Shown here in pieces: positions 9,434 through 19,600 of a stretch of 64,000 bases of DNA. Every line of letters starts with the position of its first letter. Position 1 is the first letter of the stretch. A model generated the notes under the pieces. The model was not told the DNA's origin. It ran no database searches and saw nothing but the letters and a program-made list of their open reading frames with translations. Where the stretch lies: assembly GCA_964565715.1 (NCBI GenBank), contig CAZMGG010000013.1, positions 1 through 64,000 of the forward strand, given 5' to 3'. This stretch comes from CAZMGG01 sp964565715. Its GTDB lineage: Bacteria > Planctomycetota > UBA1135 > UBA2386. The position numbers and the translations under genes are program-made.

Positions 9434-10543
9434 CTAGACCAGTCCCGCCAGCAACCGTGCAGCGGGCGCCACGCGGATGCCGTCGGCCGTGACGTGATCC
9501 TGCTGGCCGCGCAACGACACCTGCCAGCAGGGCACCTGCGGGAATCGCTGCCGCAGGTAGCGCAGGCTCCGATCCACCTCGTCGTCGCCGATCTTGCACT
9601 CCACCATCAGCACCGGCCGGCGTCGCTCGCAGACCACGAAGTCGACCTCGCGCCCGTCCTTGTCGCGGAAGTAGCGCAGTTCCAGGTCCAGGCCCTCGGT
9701 GTCCTGCTGCCAGTGCACCCACTTCAGCAGGTGGCTGGCGATCAGGTTCTCGAACCTGGCCCCCGGATCCGCCACCACCGTCCAGTCCCAGTGGTAGTGC
9801 TTCTGCGCCTTCTTGATCGCCCGCACCTTGGCAGTGCCGAACGGCGACAGCCGGAACACGGCGTAGAGCCGTTCCAGCACCAGCAGCCAGCGGGCGATGG
9901 TCCGATGGTTGACCTGCAGGTCCTCGCGCAGCGCGTTCACCGACAACGGCGAGCCGACCAGTTCGGGGAGGCGCTGCAGCAGCAGTTCGAGGTTGCCCAC
10001 GTCCTGGATCCGCTCGAGATCCCGCGCATCCTCGCGCACGAGCCGGCTGCGATACTCGCGCGACCAGCGCCGCGCGGCGGTCTCCGAGCCGCTGAAGAAG
10101 GGCTCCGGGAAGCCGCCCAACCGGTACAGGTCCTCGACCACGCCGCCGTCGCCGTCGAGCTCTGCGCACGACAGCGGGTGCAGGCGCAGCAGGTGATAGC
10201 GGCCCTGCAACGAGTCGCCGGAGTGGCGGTAGTAGTCGAGGCGGGCGCTGCCGGTGACCAGGATGCGCTGACCGGGGCGGCGACCGTCCCAGAGCCCCTT
10301 CAACCAGTTGCGCCACGAGCGGTACTTGTGGATCTCGTCAAAGATCCAGAGGGGCGCGTCGGGCAGGGCGCCCGCCAGCAGCGCGGCCCGGTCCCTGGGG
10401 ACGTCCCAGTTGCGGTAGCCCTCGGCGGCGTGCGGCAGGGTCTTGCTGAGCGTGGTCTTGCCGACCTGACGCGGGCCGGCGACGAAGACCATCTTCTTCT
10501 CCAGGTCGGACTCGACCTGACGGCGGAGGTAGCGATCAGCCAC
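9434..10543 (-). CDS. AAA ATPase with DUF4143 domain
   Basis: 369 residues from a GTG start. A Walker A motif (GPRQVGKTT, about residues 23-31) and an LWIFDEIHKY Walker B define the AAA_14 domain; the C-terminal half has a winged helix (LQVNHRTIARWL) and the nuclease-like fold of DUF4143 (GREVDFVV and MVECKIG, the D...ExK pattern of PD-(D/E)xK proteins). Family members are common as single genes in mobile or defence-type settings, but their function is not established. An AT-rich leader with an inverted repeat lies just upstream. It faces the kinase gene tail to tail. Confidence 0.85.
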   Translation of the reverse strand: MADRYLRRQVESDLEKKMVFVAGPRQVGKTTLSKTLPHAAEGYRNWDVPRDRAALLAGALPDAPLWIFDEIHKYRSWRNWLKGLWDGRRPGQRILVTGSARLDYYRHSGDSLQGRYHLLRLHPLSCAELDGDGGVVEDLYRLGGFPEPFFSGSETAARRWSREYRSRLVREDARDLERIQDVGNLELLLQRLPELVGSPLSVNALREDLQVNHRTIARWLLVLERLYAVFRLSPFGTAKVRAIKKAQKHYHWDWTVVADPGARFENLIASHLLKWVHWQQDTEGLDLELRYFRDKDGREVDFVVCERRRPVLMVECKIGDDEVDRSLRYLRQRFPQVPCWQVSLRGQQDHVTADGIRVAPAARLLAGLV

Positions 10544-10549
10544 GGCGGA

Positions 10550-10599
10550 TTTGTACCAGACTACAAGACGTCCGCGGCCATTTCACCCTCCTGTACAAA
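10550..10599. promoter_or_regulatory. Inverted repeat in AT-rich leader of the DUF4143 ATPase gene
   Basis: Arms TTTGTAC (10550-10556) and GTACAAA (10593-10599) face each other across 36 bp, just upstream of the GTG at 10543. Further up, 10621-10650 is the most AT-rich stretch nearby and contains TATGAT on the minus strand at 10635-10640, a possible -10 box. No good -35 is visible. Operator role is inferred. Confidence 0.3.
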
Positions 10600-10662
10600 C
10601 TGGCCGTAGTCGCGGCGCATCCGTAACAAACTATATCATAAGGCTTTATGCCGTTTTTGCCC

Positions 10663-11709
10663 TCATTCGAGCCCCAGGACCCGCCGGATCGCCGCCTTGT
10701 CGACCTTGCCGGTGGCGAAGTCGTCGAAGGCCCGCGCCGGCGGCGTGATCATGTGCGCGGCGATGAACGGCGCGCCCTCCTCGGCGCCCTGCTGGCCGTC
10801 CTTGAAGCAGCACTCCCACTCCAGCACCGCCCAGCCCTCGTAGCCGTACTTGGTGAGCTGCGAGAACACCGCGGCGAAGTCGACCTGGCCGTCGCCGGGG
10901 CTGCGGAAGCGGCCGGCGCGCTGCTGCCAGGGCAGGTAGCCGCCGTACACCCCGACCCGGCCGTTCGGCCGGAACTCGGCGTCCTTGACGTGGAAGCAGC
11001 GGATCCGCTCGTGGTACAGATCGATGTACTCCAGGTAGTCGAGGCACTGCAGCACGAAGTGGCTCGGGTCGTAGAGCAGGCACGCGCGCTCGTGCTGGTC
11101 GACGTGGTCGAGGAACGCCTCGTAGGTGGCGCCGTCGTGGATGTCCTCGCCGGGGTGCACCTCGAAGGCACAGTCGATGCCCACCTCCTCGCCGTGGTCG
11201 AGGATCGGCCGCCAGCGCCGGGCGAGTTCCTTGAAGCCCTCCTCCACCAGCCCCGCCGGCCGGCCCGGCCACGGATACATGGTGTGCCACATCAGCGCGC
11301 CGGGGAAGGTCGGCATCGCCTTCAGGCCGAGGTTGCGCGAGGCGGTGAGGCACCACTTCACCTGCTCGGTGCCGTAGCGCTGCATCTCAACCGGCGTGCT
11401 CACGCCGGGGGGCGCGAACACCTGGAACATCGACGCATAGGCCGGATGCACCGCCACCAGCTGGCCCTGCAGGTGGGTGGCCAGTTCGCTGATCTCGATG
11501 CCGACGTCGGCGGCGGTGGCGCGCAGGTCGTCGCAGTAGGCCTTCGACTCCGCCGCCAGCTTCAGGTCGATGCAGCGCGCGTCCCAGGACGGGATCTGCA
11601 CGCCGGCATAGCCGAGGTCGGCGGCCCACTTGCAGGCGGTGTCGAACTGGTGGAAGGGTTCCTGCTCGCCCATGAACTGGGCCAGGAAGATGCCGGGACC
11701 ACGCATCAT
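10663..11709 (-). CDS. Sugar phosphate isomerase/epimerase-type TIM barrel
   Basis: 348 residues with the AP-endonuclease-2/xylose-isomerase-like barrel. Metal-ligand segments are visible in order: FEVHPGED, LLYDPSHF, FHVKDAEF and VLEWECC, giving the usual Glu/Asp/His/Glu set. The family isomerises or epimerises sugars and inositols. It lies just downstream of a Gfo/Idh/MocA dehydrogenase on the same strand (52 bp gap), a pairing often seen in carbohydrate or inositol breakdown; the exact substrate cannot be read from the sequence. Confidence 0.87.
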   Translation of the reverse strand: MMRGPGIFLAQFMGEQEPFHQFDTACKWAADLGYAGVQIPSWDARCIDLKLAAESKAYCDDLRATAADVGIEISELATHLQGQLVAVHPAYASMFQVFAPPGVSTPVEMQRYGTEQVKWCLTASRNLGLKAMPTFPGALMWHTMYPWPGRPAGLVEEGFKELARRWRPILDHGEEVGIDCAFEVHPGEDIHDGATYEAFLDHVDQHERACLLYDPSHFVLQCLDYLEYIDLYHERIRCFHVKDAEFRPNGRVGVYGGYLPWQQRAGRFRSPGDGQVDFAAVFSQLTKYGYEGWAVLEWECCFKDGQQGAEEGAPFIAAHMITPPARAFDDFATGKVDKAAIRRVLGLE

Positions 11710-11761
11710 GACGGTTCTCCTCGGAAGCTCGGGGGTTCGAAGACGGGAAGGGGTCGCGGTG

Positions 11762-12934
11762 TCAGCGGGGCACCTTGACCCAGCGGTTCAGCTTGCACGA
11801 CTGCAGGGCGGCGTCGAGCACCGCCTGCACCGCGACGCCATCGTCGAAGTCGGGGCGGAAGCGTTCCTTGCCGTCCAGCGACCGCACGAAGTCGACCAGG
11901 TGGTGCACGAAGGTGTGCTCGTAGCCGACGATGTGGCCGTCGGGCCACCAGTTGGCGGCGTACGGGTGCGGGCCGTCCATGCACATGATGGTGCGGAAGC
12001 CCTGCACGTCGCCGCCGTCCTTGCGGCTGAAGAACTGCAGCTCGTTCATCCGCTCCAGGTTCCAGACGATGGTGCCCTGGGTGCCGTTGACCTCGATCTG
12101 GTTGCAGTTCTTGCGGCCCGGGGCGACCCGGGTCGCCTCGTAGGTGCCGATGGCGCCGCCCTTGAACCGGGCCAGGAAGCTCAGCGCGTCGTCGACGTCG
12201 ACCTTCTGGCTCTGGCCGTCGCCGGCGGGCCGTTCCCTGGTGAAGGTCTGCTGCACGCCGCACACCGCCTCGAACTCGAGGCCGGTCAGCGCCCGGGTCA
12301 GGTCGATCAGGTGGGCGTTGAGGTCGCCGTGCGCGCCGGAGCCGCACAGCCTGCGGTTGGTGCGCCAGGACGCCGGGCAGGCGGGGTCGGCGAGCCAGTC
12401 CTGCAGGTAGACCGCCCGCACCTGCCGCACCTCGCCGATGTCGCCCCGGGCGATCATCCGGGCCGCCAGCGCGGTGGCCGGCGCACGCCGGTAGTTGTGC
12501 CAGAGGCCGACCCGCACCTTCTGCTTGCGGGCCTCGCGGGCCATCGCCTTGGCCTGGACCAGCGACAGCGCCAGCGGCTTCTCGCACAGCACGTGCTTCT
12601 TCGCCTTCAGCGCCGCCATCGCGATCGGATGGTGGCTGTCGTTGGGCGTCGCCACGTCGACCAGGTGGATGTCGTCGCGGCGCAGGGTGGCCTTCAGGTC
12701 GGTGGTGGCCTCGGCGAAGCCGAGCTTCATCGCCGCCGCCTCGGCCCGCTCCAGCACGCGGCCGACGATCACCTTCGGCACCACCTCGTAGGGCAGGTCG
12801 AAGAAGCGGTTGGCCTGCCGGTAGGCGTTGCCGTGGGCACGGCCCATGAAGGCGTGGCCGACCATGGCGACGTTGAGGACCGGCTTGCCGAAATCGGTGG
12901 GCACCGCGTTGCGGGTGGCGCTGATCGAGGTCAT
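11762..12934 (-). CDS. Gfo/Idh/MocA family NAD(P)-dependent oxidoreductase
   Basis: 390 residues. The N-terminal Rossmann fold shows VAMVGHAFMGRAHGNAY and the family signature HVLCEKPLAL. The C-terminal half has the large sheet of the family (GAHGDLNAHLIDLTRAL, with an acid/His pair at the sugar site). It probably oxidises a sugar, deoxy-sugar or inositol, working with the isomerase encoded directly after it. The start at 12934 is chosen because the chain begins about 20 residues before the Rossmann strand; longer frames upstream have no coding character. No signal peptide, so cytoplasmic. Confidence 0.9.
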   Translation of the reverse strand: MTSISATRNAVPTDFGKPVLNVAMVGHAFMGRAHGNAYRQANRFFDLPYEVVPKVIVGRVLERAEAAAMKLGFAEATTDLKATLRRDDIHLVDVATPNDSHHPIAMAALKAKKHVLCEKPLALSLVQAKAMAREARKQKVRVGLWHNYRRAPATALAARMIARGDIGEVRQVRAVYLQDWLADPACPASWRTNRRLCGSGAHGDLNAHLIDLTRALTGLEFEAVCGVQQTFTRERPAGDGQSQKVDVDDALSFLARFKGGAIGTYEATRVAPGRKNCNQIEVNGTQGTIVWNLERMNELQFFSRKDGGDVQGFRTIMCMDGPHPYAANWWPDGHIVGYEHTFVHHLVDFVRSLDGKERFRPDFDDGVAVQAVLDAALQSCKLNRWVKVPR

Positions 12935-12990
12935 TGGGCGGTGGCAGGATAGCTGCGGCGACGGGCCGGGCCGAGCGCGGAGGGGACTTC

Positions 12991-14190
12991 TCAGCGGAAC
13001 GCCAGGTGCCACGGCACGGCCCGGACGGCGCCGGACAGGCGGAACGGCGCCGCGATGCTGCAGGCGACCACGCCGCGGGCGTTGTCCCCGGCCAGCGCGA
13101 GCCACCGCTGCAACGGCGCCGCGTGGGTGGGCGTCGGCGTCGCGGTGGCCTTGACCTCGATGCTGTGAAGGCGGCCTTCCCACTCCACCACCAGGTCGAT
13201 CTCGTCCCCGCCGTGGGCGCTCCAGTGGAACACCCGCGGCTCGTGACCATGCTGACGGAACAGCTTGATCCACTCCGCCACCACCGCCGACTCGGCGAGG
13301 CCACCGGCGGCCGGGCCCTGCAGGATCGAGTCGCGCGAGTGCAGCCCCATCAGGAACGCGGCCAGGGCCTGGTCCAGGAACACCAGCTTCGGCGCCTTGG
13401 TCACCCGGCGACCGAAGTTCTCGAAGTACGCCGGCAGCAGGTGGATCACCTGGCTGGCCTCCAGGACGGACAGCCAGCGGCGGGCGGTCGTCGGCGCCAC
13501 GCCGGTGTCACGGGCCAGGTCGGCGAAGTTGACCAGGCGGCCGGTGCGCGACGCACACAGGATCAGGAAGCGCTGGAACAACCCGAGGTCGCCGACCTGC
13601 AGCAGGTCCCGGACATCCCGCGCCAGGTAGGTGTCGACGTAGCTGCCGAGCCACAGCCGACGATCCACCGCCGGATCGAGGCGCAGTTCCGGATAGCCGC
13701 CGCGCAGCAGCCAATCGCCGAGGTCCACCGGTCCGGCCCAGTCTCCACCCTGCCCGGCGTCGCCCTGACCATCGCCGCCGAACACGCGGGCCAGCACCTC
13801 GTCCGGCGACCGCGGCGGCAGTGCCTGCGCCTCGCCGACGCCGAGCGGATCCAGCCGCATCACCGCGACCCGGCCGGCGAGCGACTCGCTGACCCCGCGC
13901 ATCAGCGGGAAGCTCTGGGAGCCCGACAGCACCCACTGTCCCGGCCGCCGGTCGGCGTCGACGCGAGCCTTCACGTAGGACAGCAGGTCCGGCACGTGCT
14001 GGACCTCGTCGAGGATGCAGGGCGACCCGAGGTCCCGGAGGAACGCGCGCGGATCCGACAGGGCCCGCTCGCGCACGTCCGGCTCGTCGAAGGAGGCGTA
14101 GCGATGGGTCGCGCCGAACTCGTGGAGCAGGAAGGTGGTCTTGCCACACTGCCGCGGCCCGGTGACGAGGAGCACCGGGAAGGTGCGCAT
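12991..14190 (-). CDS. AAA ATPase with DUF4143 domain (second copy, divergent)
   Basis: 399 residues with Walker A GPRQCGKTT starting at residue 11, a CILDEVQHVP Walker B, a winged-helix segment (TGVAPTTARRWLSVLE) and a C-terminal DUF4143 domain with GDEIDLVVEW and HSIEVKAT. It belongs to the same broad family as the gene at 9434 but is only distantly similar. The chain begins unusually close to Walker A; the family normally has some 20 more residues, and no in-frame ATG or GTG is visible upstream, so the start may have been lost or a rare start codon is used. Confidence 0.82.
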   Translation of the reverse strand: MRTFPVLLVTGPRQCGKTTFLLHEFGATHRYASFDEPDVRERALSDPRAFLRDLGSPCILDEVQHVPDLLSYVKARVDADRRPGQWVLSGSQSFPLMRGVSESLAGRVAVMRLDPLGVGEAQALPPRSPDEVLARVFGGDGQGDAGQGGDWAGPVDLGDWLLRGGYPELRLDPAVDRRLWLGSYVDTYLARDVRDLLQVGDLGLFQRFLILCASRTGRLVNFADLARDTGVAPTTARRWLSVLEASQVIHLLPAYFENFGRRVTKAPKLVFLDQALAAFLMGLHSRDSILQGPAAGGLAESAVVAEWIKLFRQHGHEPRVFHWSAHGGDEIDLVVEWEGRLHSIEVKATATPTPTHAAPLQRWLALAGDNARGVVACSIAAPFRLSGAVRAVPWHLAFR

Positions 14191-14199
14191 GCTTGAAAT

Positions 14200-14218
14200 T
14201 CGACTTTCAAAAAGTCGA
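14200..14218. promoter_or_regulatory. Inverted repeat upstream of second DUF4143 ATPase
   Basis: TCGACTTT-CAA-AAAGTCGA, perfect 8-bp arms, 10 bp upstream of the ATG, within an AT-rich stretch (14190-14260) that contrasts with the GC-rich surroundings. It could be an operator or a leader hairpin. Confidence 0.4.
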
Positions 14219-14272
14219 TTTTCTAACGTTATCGTAACTTGTTTTTCAGAAACGGTTTATGTCGCTACATCT

Positions 14273-16609
14273 TCACGGCGACCCGGCCACGAGCCGCCCG
14301 GCGAGCCAGCTCCAGCGCCACCGTTCGCCGACGCGCCACCACCGGTCCTGCAGGAGCTGCGGCCGCGTGCGCAGGCCGTCCTCGGCCACGAAGGCATCCG
14401 CCTCGAACAGGTCCTCCAGCCGGGAGCCCACCACCGCGAAGGTGCAGCAGTTGCTCTCCAGGAGCGGCAGCAGCCTGATCACGCCCTCGGCGCTGCCGCG
14501 GCTCGCCAGCACTTCCGGATCGGCGTCGTCGAGCCAGCGGTAGAGCCGCGCGGCGAACGCGGCGTCCAGTTCGGCCCGGGCGGCAGGGTCACCCTGCAGG
14601 GCCAGCTCGCCGGTGGCCCAGCGATACAGGCCGTGCTCGCGCTCGGCGCGGACCCGTTGCAGCCAGGGTCGCACGGCCTCGCCGAAGGCGCCGAGTCCGC
14701 GCAATTCGCCGCGCCCGGGCGGCCGGATCGCCATGTAGGCAGCCACCGCCGCGGCGCCGTTCTGGCCGGCCCGCAGCGGACCGGCCAGCGCCCGCCACGC
14801 CGCGGCGAAGTCGTCGCCCGGCAGCTCGCACAGCTCGCGCAGCAGCTCCTCGGCCAGCCGCGTGTCGTGGGCGTAGACCGCGAGCCAGGCGCAGAGCGGC
14901 GCAACGGTCAGCGGCGTCGGCTCCGGCGGCGGCTCGGCGGTGACCAGCGCGGCGATGAGCTTCTCGACCTCGTCGCCGCCGCAGGCGCCGAACCGGAGCA
15001 TGGCGGAAACCCGCTCGTCGCCGGTCCGCGTCATCGCCCAGGCCCACAGGCGGCCGGCGGAACGCTGCTCACCGACCCGCAGCAACGCGTCGGCGACCAG
15101 GTCCCGGTGCTCGGGTTTGAGCGCATCGTCGGCGAACGTGCGCCGCAGCCATTCCAGCAGCGCGTGGCCGTCGTGCAGCTCGAGTACCGGCAGCGGGATG
15201 TCGCCCAGCAGCTCGGGCCGCAGGGCCGCCAGCGCCTGGGCGCAGAGCGCGGCGGTGCGGGCGCGGTCGAAGCGCCGCAGCAGCAGGCCGAGCCGGGCGC
15301 CGTCGAGGCCCGCGGTCGCCGCCGCCGCGGCCAACGCGTCCTGCACCGCCTCGCCATCCACCGCGATGCCCCAGAACCGGGCCTCCGCCAGCGCATCGTC
15401 GAGCCGTTCGATCGCTCCGAGGCCCACCGCCGGATCCGCATCGAGCACCTGGGCGAAGATCGCCGTCCGCGCCGCCGCGGGCTCCGCCTGCAGCCAGTGC
15501 GCCAGCACGAACGGGTGGCCGGCAGACGCGGCGAGCCGTTGCCGGGCGGCGGCATCGCCGTCGGCGGCGTGCGCCGCCACCGCCCACCACGGCGCCAGGC
15601 CCGCGTCGGCGCCGACCGCGGCCCGCGCCCGCGCCGCCTGCAGGGCGGGCTCCCGTTCCGGCGCCGGCAGCCGCAGCAGCCCGCGGATGCCGGCCTGCTG
15701 GCCCCGTTCGTCGGCGCTGGCCACGAGCCGCACCAGCAGTTCGCGGTCGCGCTCCGCCGGCGCCAGCCGCAGGGACCAGCGCCACGCCCAGGGCCGGAAC
15801 TTCGCCAGGTCGTCGTCGCACTCCTGCAGGAACAGGCGGTCGAGCACCGCCGCCAGCAGCGCCGGGAAGCCCTCGCCCGGCGGACGCAGCGTGAACGGCC
15901 GCGGCTGCAGGGCCTCGCGCCGCTCGGTCGGGTCGAACGGCTTCTGCCACGGCCGCCGGCCGGGCCAGGCCAGCACGGCCGCCGCCACCTTGTCGTCGTG
16001 CGCGGTCGTGTGCTGCAGCGCGACCGGCAACCAGCCGAACGCGTCCTCGCGCAGCAGCACGTCGTCGGTGCCGGCGAGCTGCACCAGCAGCGGCACGTGC
16101 TCGGGCCCGAGGCGGTGATGCAGCGCGCCGATCGGCTGGAAGATCTCGCGCGGCAGCGGCCACTCGCCGGCCAGCAGCTCGGTGGCGCCGGCGGCGTCCA
16201 GCAGGTCGCAGTAGGCGGCGAAGTCGAAGGGCGTGTCGGTGACCACCGCCCGGCTGCGGCCGGCTCGCGCCGCGGCCCGCGTCTCGTCGAGATCGAGCCA
16301 GCCGGGCGTTCCGGCGGCGACCACCGCGGCGCCGCAGCGCACCAGCGGATCCTCGCTGCGCAGGCCCGCGCGGCACAGCGCGGCGCGCAGCGGCACGGCC
16401 AACGCGTCGAAGGCGGCGCGGGCCTGCCGTTGCTCGTCCGGCGCGGTGCTGGCGAGGCGCCGCAGCAGCTGGTCCGGGTCCTGGCCGGCTGCGACCACGG
16501 CGGCGCGGTCGGCTGCCGCCAGCGGCAGCGGCGGCAGACCCTGGGCCATCGCCCCGATGGCGACGACGACGACGGCGACGGCTCCGCGGCCATGGCACGA
16601 CAGGCTCAT
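14273..16609 (-). CDS. Exported helical-repeat protein of unknown function
   Basis: 778 residues. The N-terminus has a signal-peptide pattern (hydrophobic VAVVVVAIGAMA, cleavage near AMA-QG). The rest is a very Ala/Leu/Arg-rich helical chain that looks like HEAT or similar solenoid repeats, with no catalytic motif. The start at 16609 is chosen because it precedes the signal peptide; the frame upstream of it is low-complexity shadow. It follows the FG-GAP lipoprotein gene (49 bp gap) and may share its transcript. Role unknown. Confidence 0.72.
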   Translation of the reverse strand: MSLSCHGRGAVAVVVVAIGAMAQGLPPLPLAAADRAAVVAAGQDPDQLLRRLASTAPDEQRQARAAFDALAVPLRAALCRAGLRSEDPLVRCGAAVVAAGTPGWLDLDETRAAARAGRSRAVVTDTPFDFAAYCDLLDAAGATELLAGEWPLPREIFQPIGALHHRLGPEHVPLLVQLAGTDDVLLREDAFGWLPVALQHTTAHDDKVAAAVLAWPGRRPWQKPFDPTERREALQPRPFTLRPPGEGFPALLAAVLDRLFLQECDDDLAKFRPWAWRWSLRLAPAERDRELLVRLVASADERGQQAGIRGLLRLPAPEREPALQAARARAAVGADAGLAPWWAVAAHAADGDAAARQRLAASAGHPFVLAHWLQAEPAAARTAIFAQVLDADPAVGLGAIERLDDALAEARFWGIAVDGEAVQDALAAAAATAGLDGARLGLLLRRFDRARTAALCAQALAALRPELLGDIPLPVLELHDGHALLEWLRRTFADDALKPEHRDLVADALLRVGEQRSAGRLWAWAMTRTGDERVSAMLRFGACGGDEVEKLIAALVTAEPPPEPTPLTVAPLCAWLAVYAHDTRLAEELLRELCELPGDDFAAAWRALAGPLRAGQNGAAAVAAYMAIRPPGRGELRGLGAFGEAVRPWLQRVRAEREHGLYRWATGELALQGDPAARAELDAAFAARLYRWLDDADPEVLASRGSAEGVIRLLPLLESNCCTFAVVGSRLEDLFEADAFVAEDGLRTRPQLLQDRWWRVGERWRWSWLAGRLVAGSP

Positions 16610-16658
16610 GGCTTCCTGGATAGCGCCGCGGCGGCGGTGTGCAAGCCGCGGTGGCGGC

Positions 16659-19600
16659 TCAACGGCTGCCGCCGAACAGCACGCGCACGTTGCGGTTGCC
16701 GGGCGTGCTCCACGCCGCCGCCAGGTCGATCTGGCCGTCGCCGTTGAAGTCACCCAGGTCGATCACCAGGCTGCCGTCGCGGTTGCCCAGCCGGGTCGGC
16801 GACACGAACACCGGGTTGGCCAGGGAGCCGGTGCCGTCGCTCAGGTAGAACGCGACGGCGCTGCTCAGCTCCGCCCCGCCGGACTCGCTCGCCACCAGGG
16901 CGTCGACGTTGCCGTCGCCGTTGACGTCGCCCAGCCGCAGGGAGGTCACCCGGCCCGCCGCCACCGGTCGCGGCGACGTCAGGCTCTCGCGGAACGCGGC
17001 GACGTTCACCGCCGACGGGTCGGACGCAGGCTGACCGCTGTTGAGGAACAGCCGCAGGGTGCTGTCGCCGGCCGCCGCCACCAGCAGGTCGATGGTGCCG
17101 TTGTTGTCGAAGTCGGCGGCGGCGAGCCGGGTCGGCGCATCGCCGGCCAGCAGCGCGTCGGGCCCGCCCTGGCCGAACGAGCGCTCCAGGGCATCGGCGG
17201 CCGGCGTGGCGCCTGGGCGATGGCGGTAGAAGCGCACGTGATCGCCGTCGCCGGAGTGGGTCGAGGTGCCCGCCGGCACCGCCACCGCCACCTCCAGCCG
17301 GCGCGGCTGGCCCTGACCCTCGAGGACGAAGTCGGCCACCGTCATGCCGGTGGCGTTGCCGTGCACCGTCGCCACCGCGGCGACGCCGGCGGGGTCGTGG
17401 AACGGGAACTCGCCGGGCCCGTAGGCCGGCTTGCCGCGCAGCAGCAGCAGCAGCCCGTCGCCTTCCTGCTGCTGCGGCAGATCGAAGGTCAGCAGCACGA
17501 CCAGGTCCAGGATGCCGTCGCCATCCACGTCGACGTTGGCGATCCGCGAGCGCGCGGACGCCCGGGCCGTGCGCAGGGCGGCGTTCGGACTGTGGGCCCG
17601 CAGGTCCGGCGAACTGCGCAGGAGGCCCGGCGCCGGCAGCGGCGTCCACAGGTTGAGCGTCACCGCGGTCACCGTCCCGCCCTGCTCGACGTTGGCCAGC
17701 ACCACCAGCGAATCCGCCCCCTGCGGCTCGGGCGTCGCCCGGGCCAGCGTCAGGGTCTCGGGCACGATCCCCGGCTGGCCGAGGATGCCGCCCTGGCCGA
17801 AGAAGCCGCCGGCGCCGTCGTTGGTGAGCAGCCGGATCTGGCCGCCGTTGCCGGTGGTGGCCAGCGCGATGTCGCGGGTGGAGCCGCCGGAACGCAGGCT
17901 GGTCTGGGTGAAGCTGCCGCCCACCAGCCCGCGCAGCGGCAGGGTCACCTGGCCGCCCAGATCGGGCGCCAGCAACGACGGCCCCGGCGCCACCAGCAGC
18001 GTCGATACGCGCCGTTCGAGCACGCCATCGACATCGCTGTCGTGCACGGCGAACACCGCGCGCACGATGCCGCGGCCGGCCTGCGGGTCCGGCGGGAACG
18101 CGGTGCCGAAGTGCAGCGAGCGGATCCCCTGCATCGTCTCCGAGCCCCGCTCGACGCCGTTCGGGATGATGCCGAACGCGCTGCCGTTCCAGGCGAACAG
18201 CACCAGCGGGAAGGTCACCGAGTCCAGCGCCACCACCAGTTCCACCACGCCGTCGTCGTCGAGGTCGGCGGCCAGGCTGGTGCGGAACGTGCCGATGCCC
18301 GGCTGGGTCAGCACGTCGGAGCCCACCAGCTGGTCGTACTGGCGGGCGCCGATCGCGCGCAGCACCGCCAGCGCCGGCGGCGTCGACACCGGGTCCGGCA
18401 CGCCGGCCAGCATCATCGCCAGCGGCAGCGGCGCCGCCTCGCCGACGGCGTGCAGCCCCACCAGGGGCGAACCGGCCACCGGGTAGTTCGGGATGGTCAG
18501 GTCGAGGGCCTGGCCCGCGTCGAACGTGCCGTCACCGCGGCCGTAGGCCACGTCGATCCCCGGCGCCGCGTCGCCGGTGCCGAGCGCCACGTCGAGCCTG
18601 CCGTCGCCGTCGAGGTCCGCCACGGTCAACGCGGCGTAGGCACGCTCGCGCACCGGCAGGTCCGCCATCCGCACGAAGCCGCCGGCGGTCGGCCGCGCCA
18701 GCCACACCTGCGGCAGCGCCCCCGGCGGCGCCCCGGCGCCGGGCACCAGCACCAGGTCCTCGACGCCGTCGCCATCGAGGTCGGCGGCGGCGCAGCGGCC
18801 GAGGCCGCCGGTCGACGGCAGGCGGCTGACGGCGCCGAGCGGCGACTGCGGCGCGCTCTGGCCGTGGATCAGGTGCTGCACGCCGCTGCCGCTGCCGCCG
18901 TTCACCGCCAGGATGTCCGGCACGCCATCGCCGTCGAAGTCGGCGACGCACACCGACCGCGGATCCCGTTCGCCCGGGACCGCCGGATCGCCGATCCGCC
19001 GCGCCGCGCCGAAGCGCGTGAACATGCCGTTCTCCTCCGCCATCAGGAGCTGCAGGAAGCCGACGCCGGCCTCCGCGTACAGCATAGCGAAGTCCGGGGC
19101 ATCGTCGCCGCCGGGCGCCCGTTCCAGCGCGATCAGCGAGCTGGCCACCGGGACGCGATCCAGCACGGCGCCGCGCGGCCCGAACACCGGCTGCGGGTTG
19201 CTGAAGTTGAACACATCGCGTTCCACCACCTCGGCCTGCACCGTGCCGAGATCGACCCGCAGCACGATGTCGACCTGGCCGGGCCGGCCATCGGGCGACA
19301 TCGGCATGGTGAACACCAGCCGGTCGAGATCGGATTCCTGCGGTCGCAGGTCCTGGTCCGGCAGCGCCTGCTCGCGCCCGCCCTTGCGCAGCAGCAGCCG
19401 CACCGACTCGAACGCCTTGCGGGCGGGCTGCACCGAGAAGTCGAGCGGCACCAGGGCACGGCCGATCAGGGTGACCAGGCTGCCGCCGGTGGTCGGGCCC
19501 TGGCCCGGCAGCGCCAGCTGCACCTCGGGCCGGAAGAAGGCCGAGGTCGCCAGGGTCGAGCGGCCGGCGGTGAGGTCGATCACCTGGAACGTCGCCGCGC

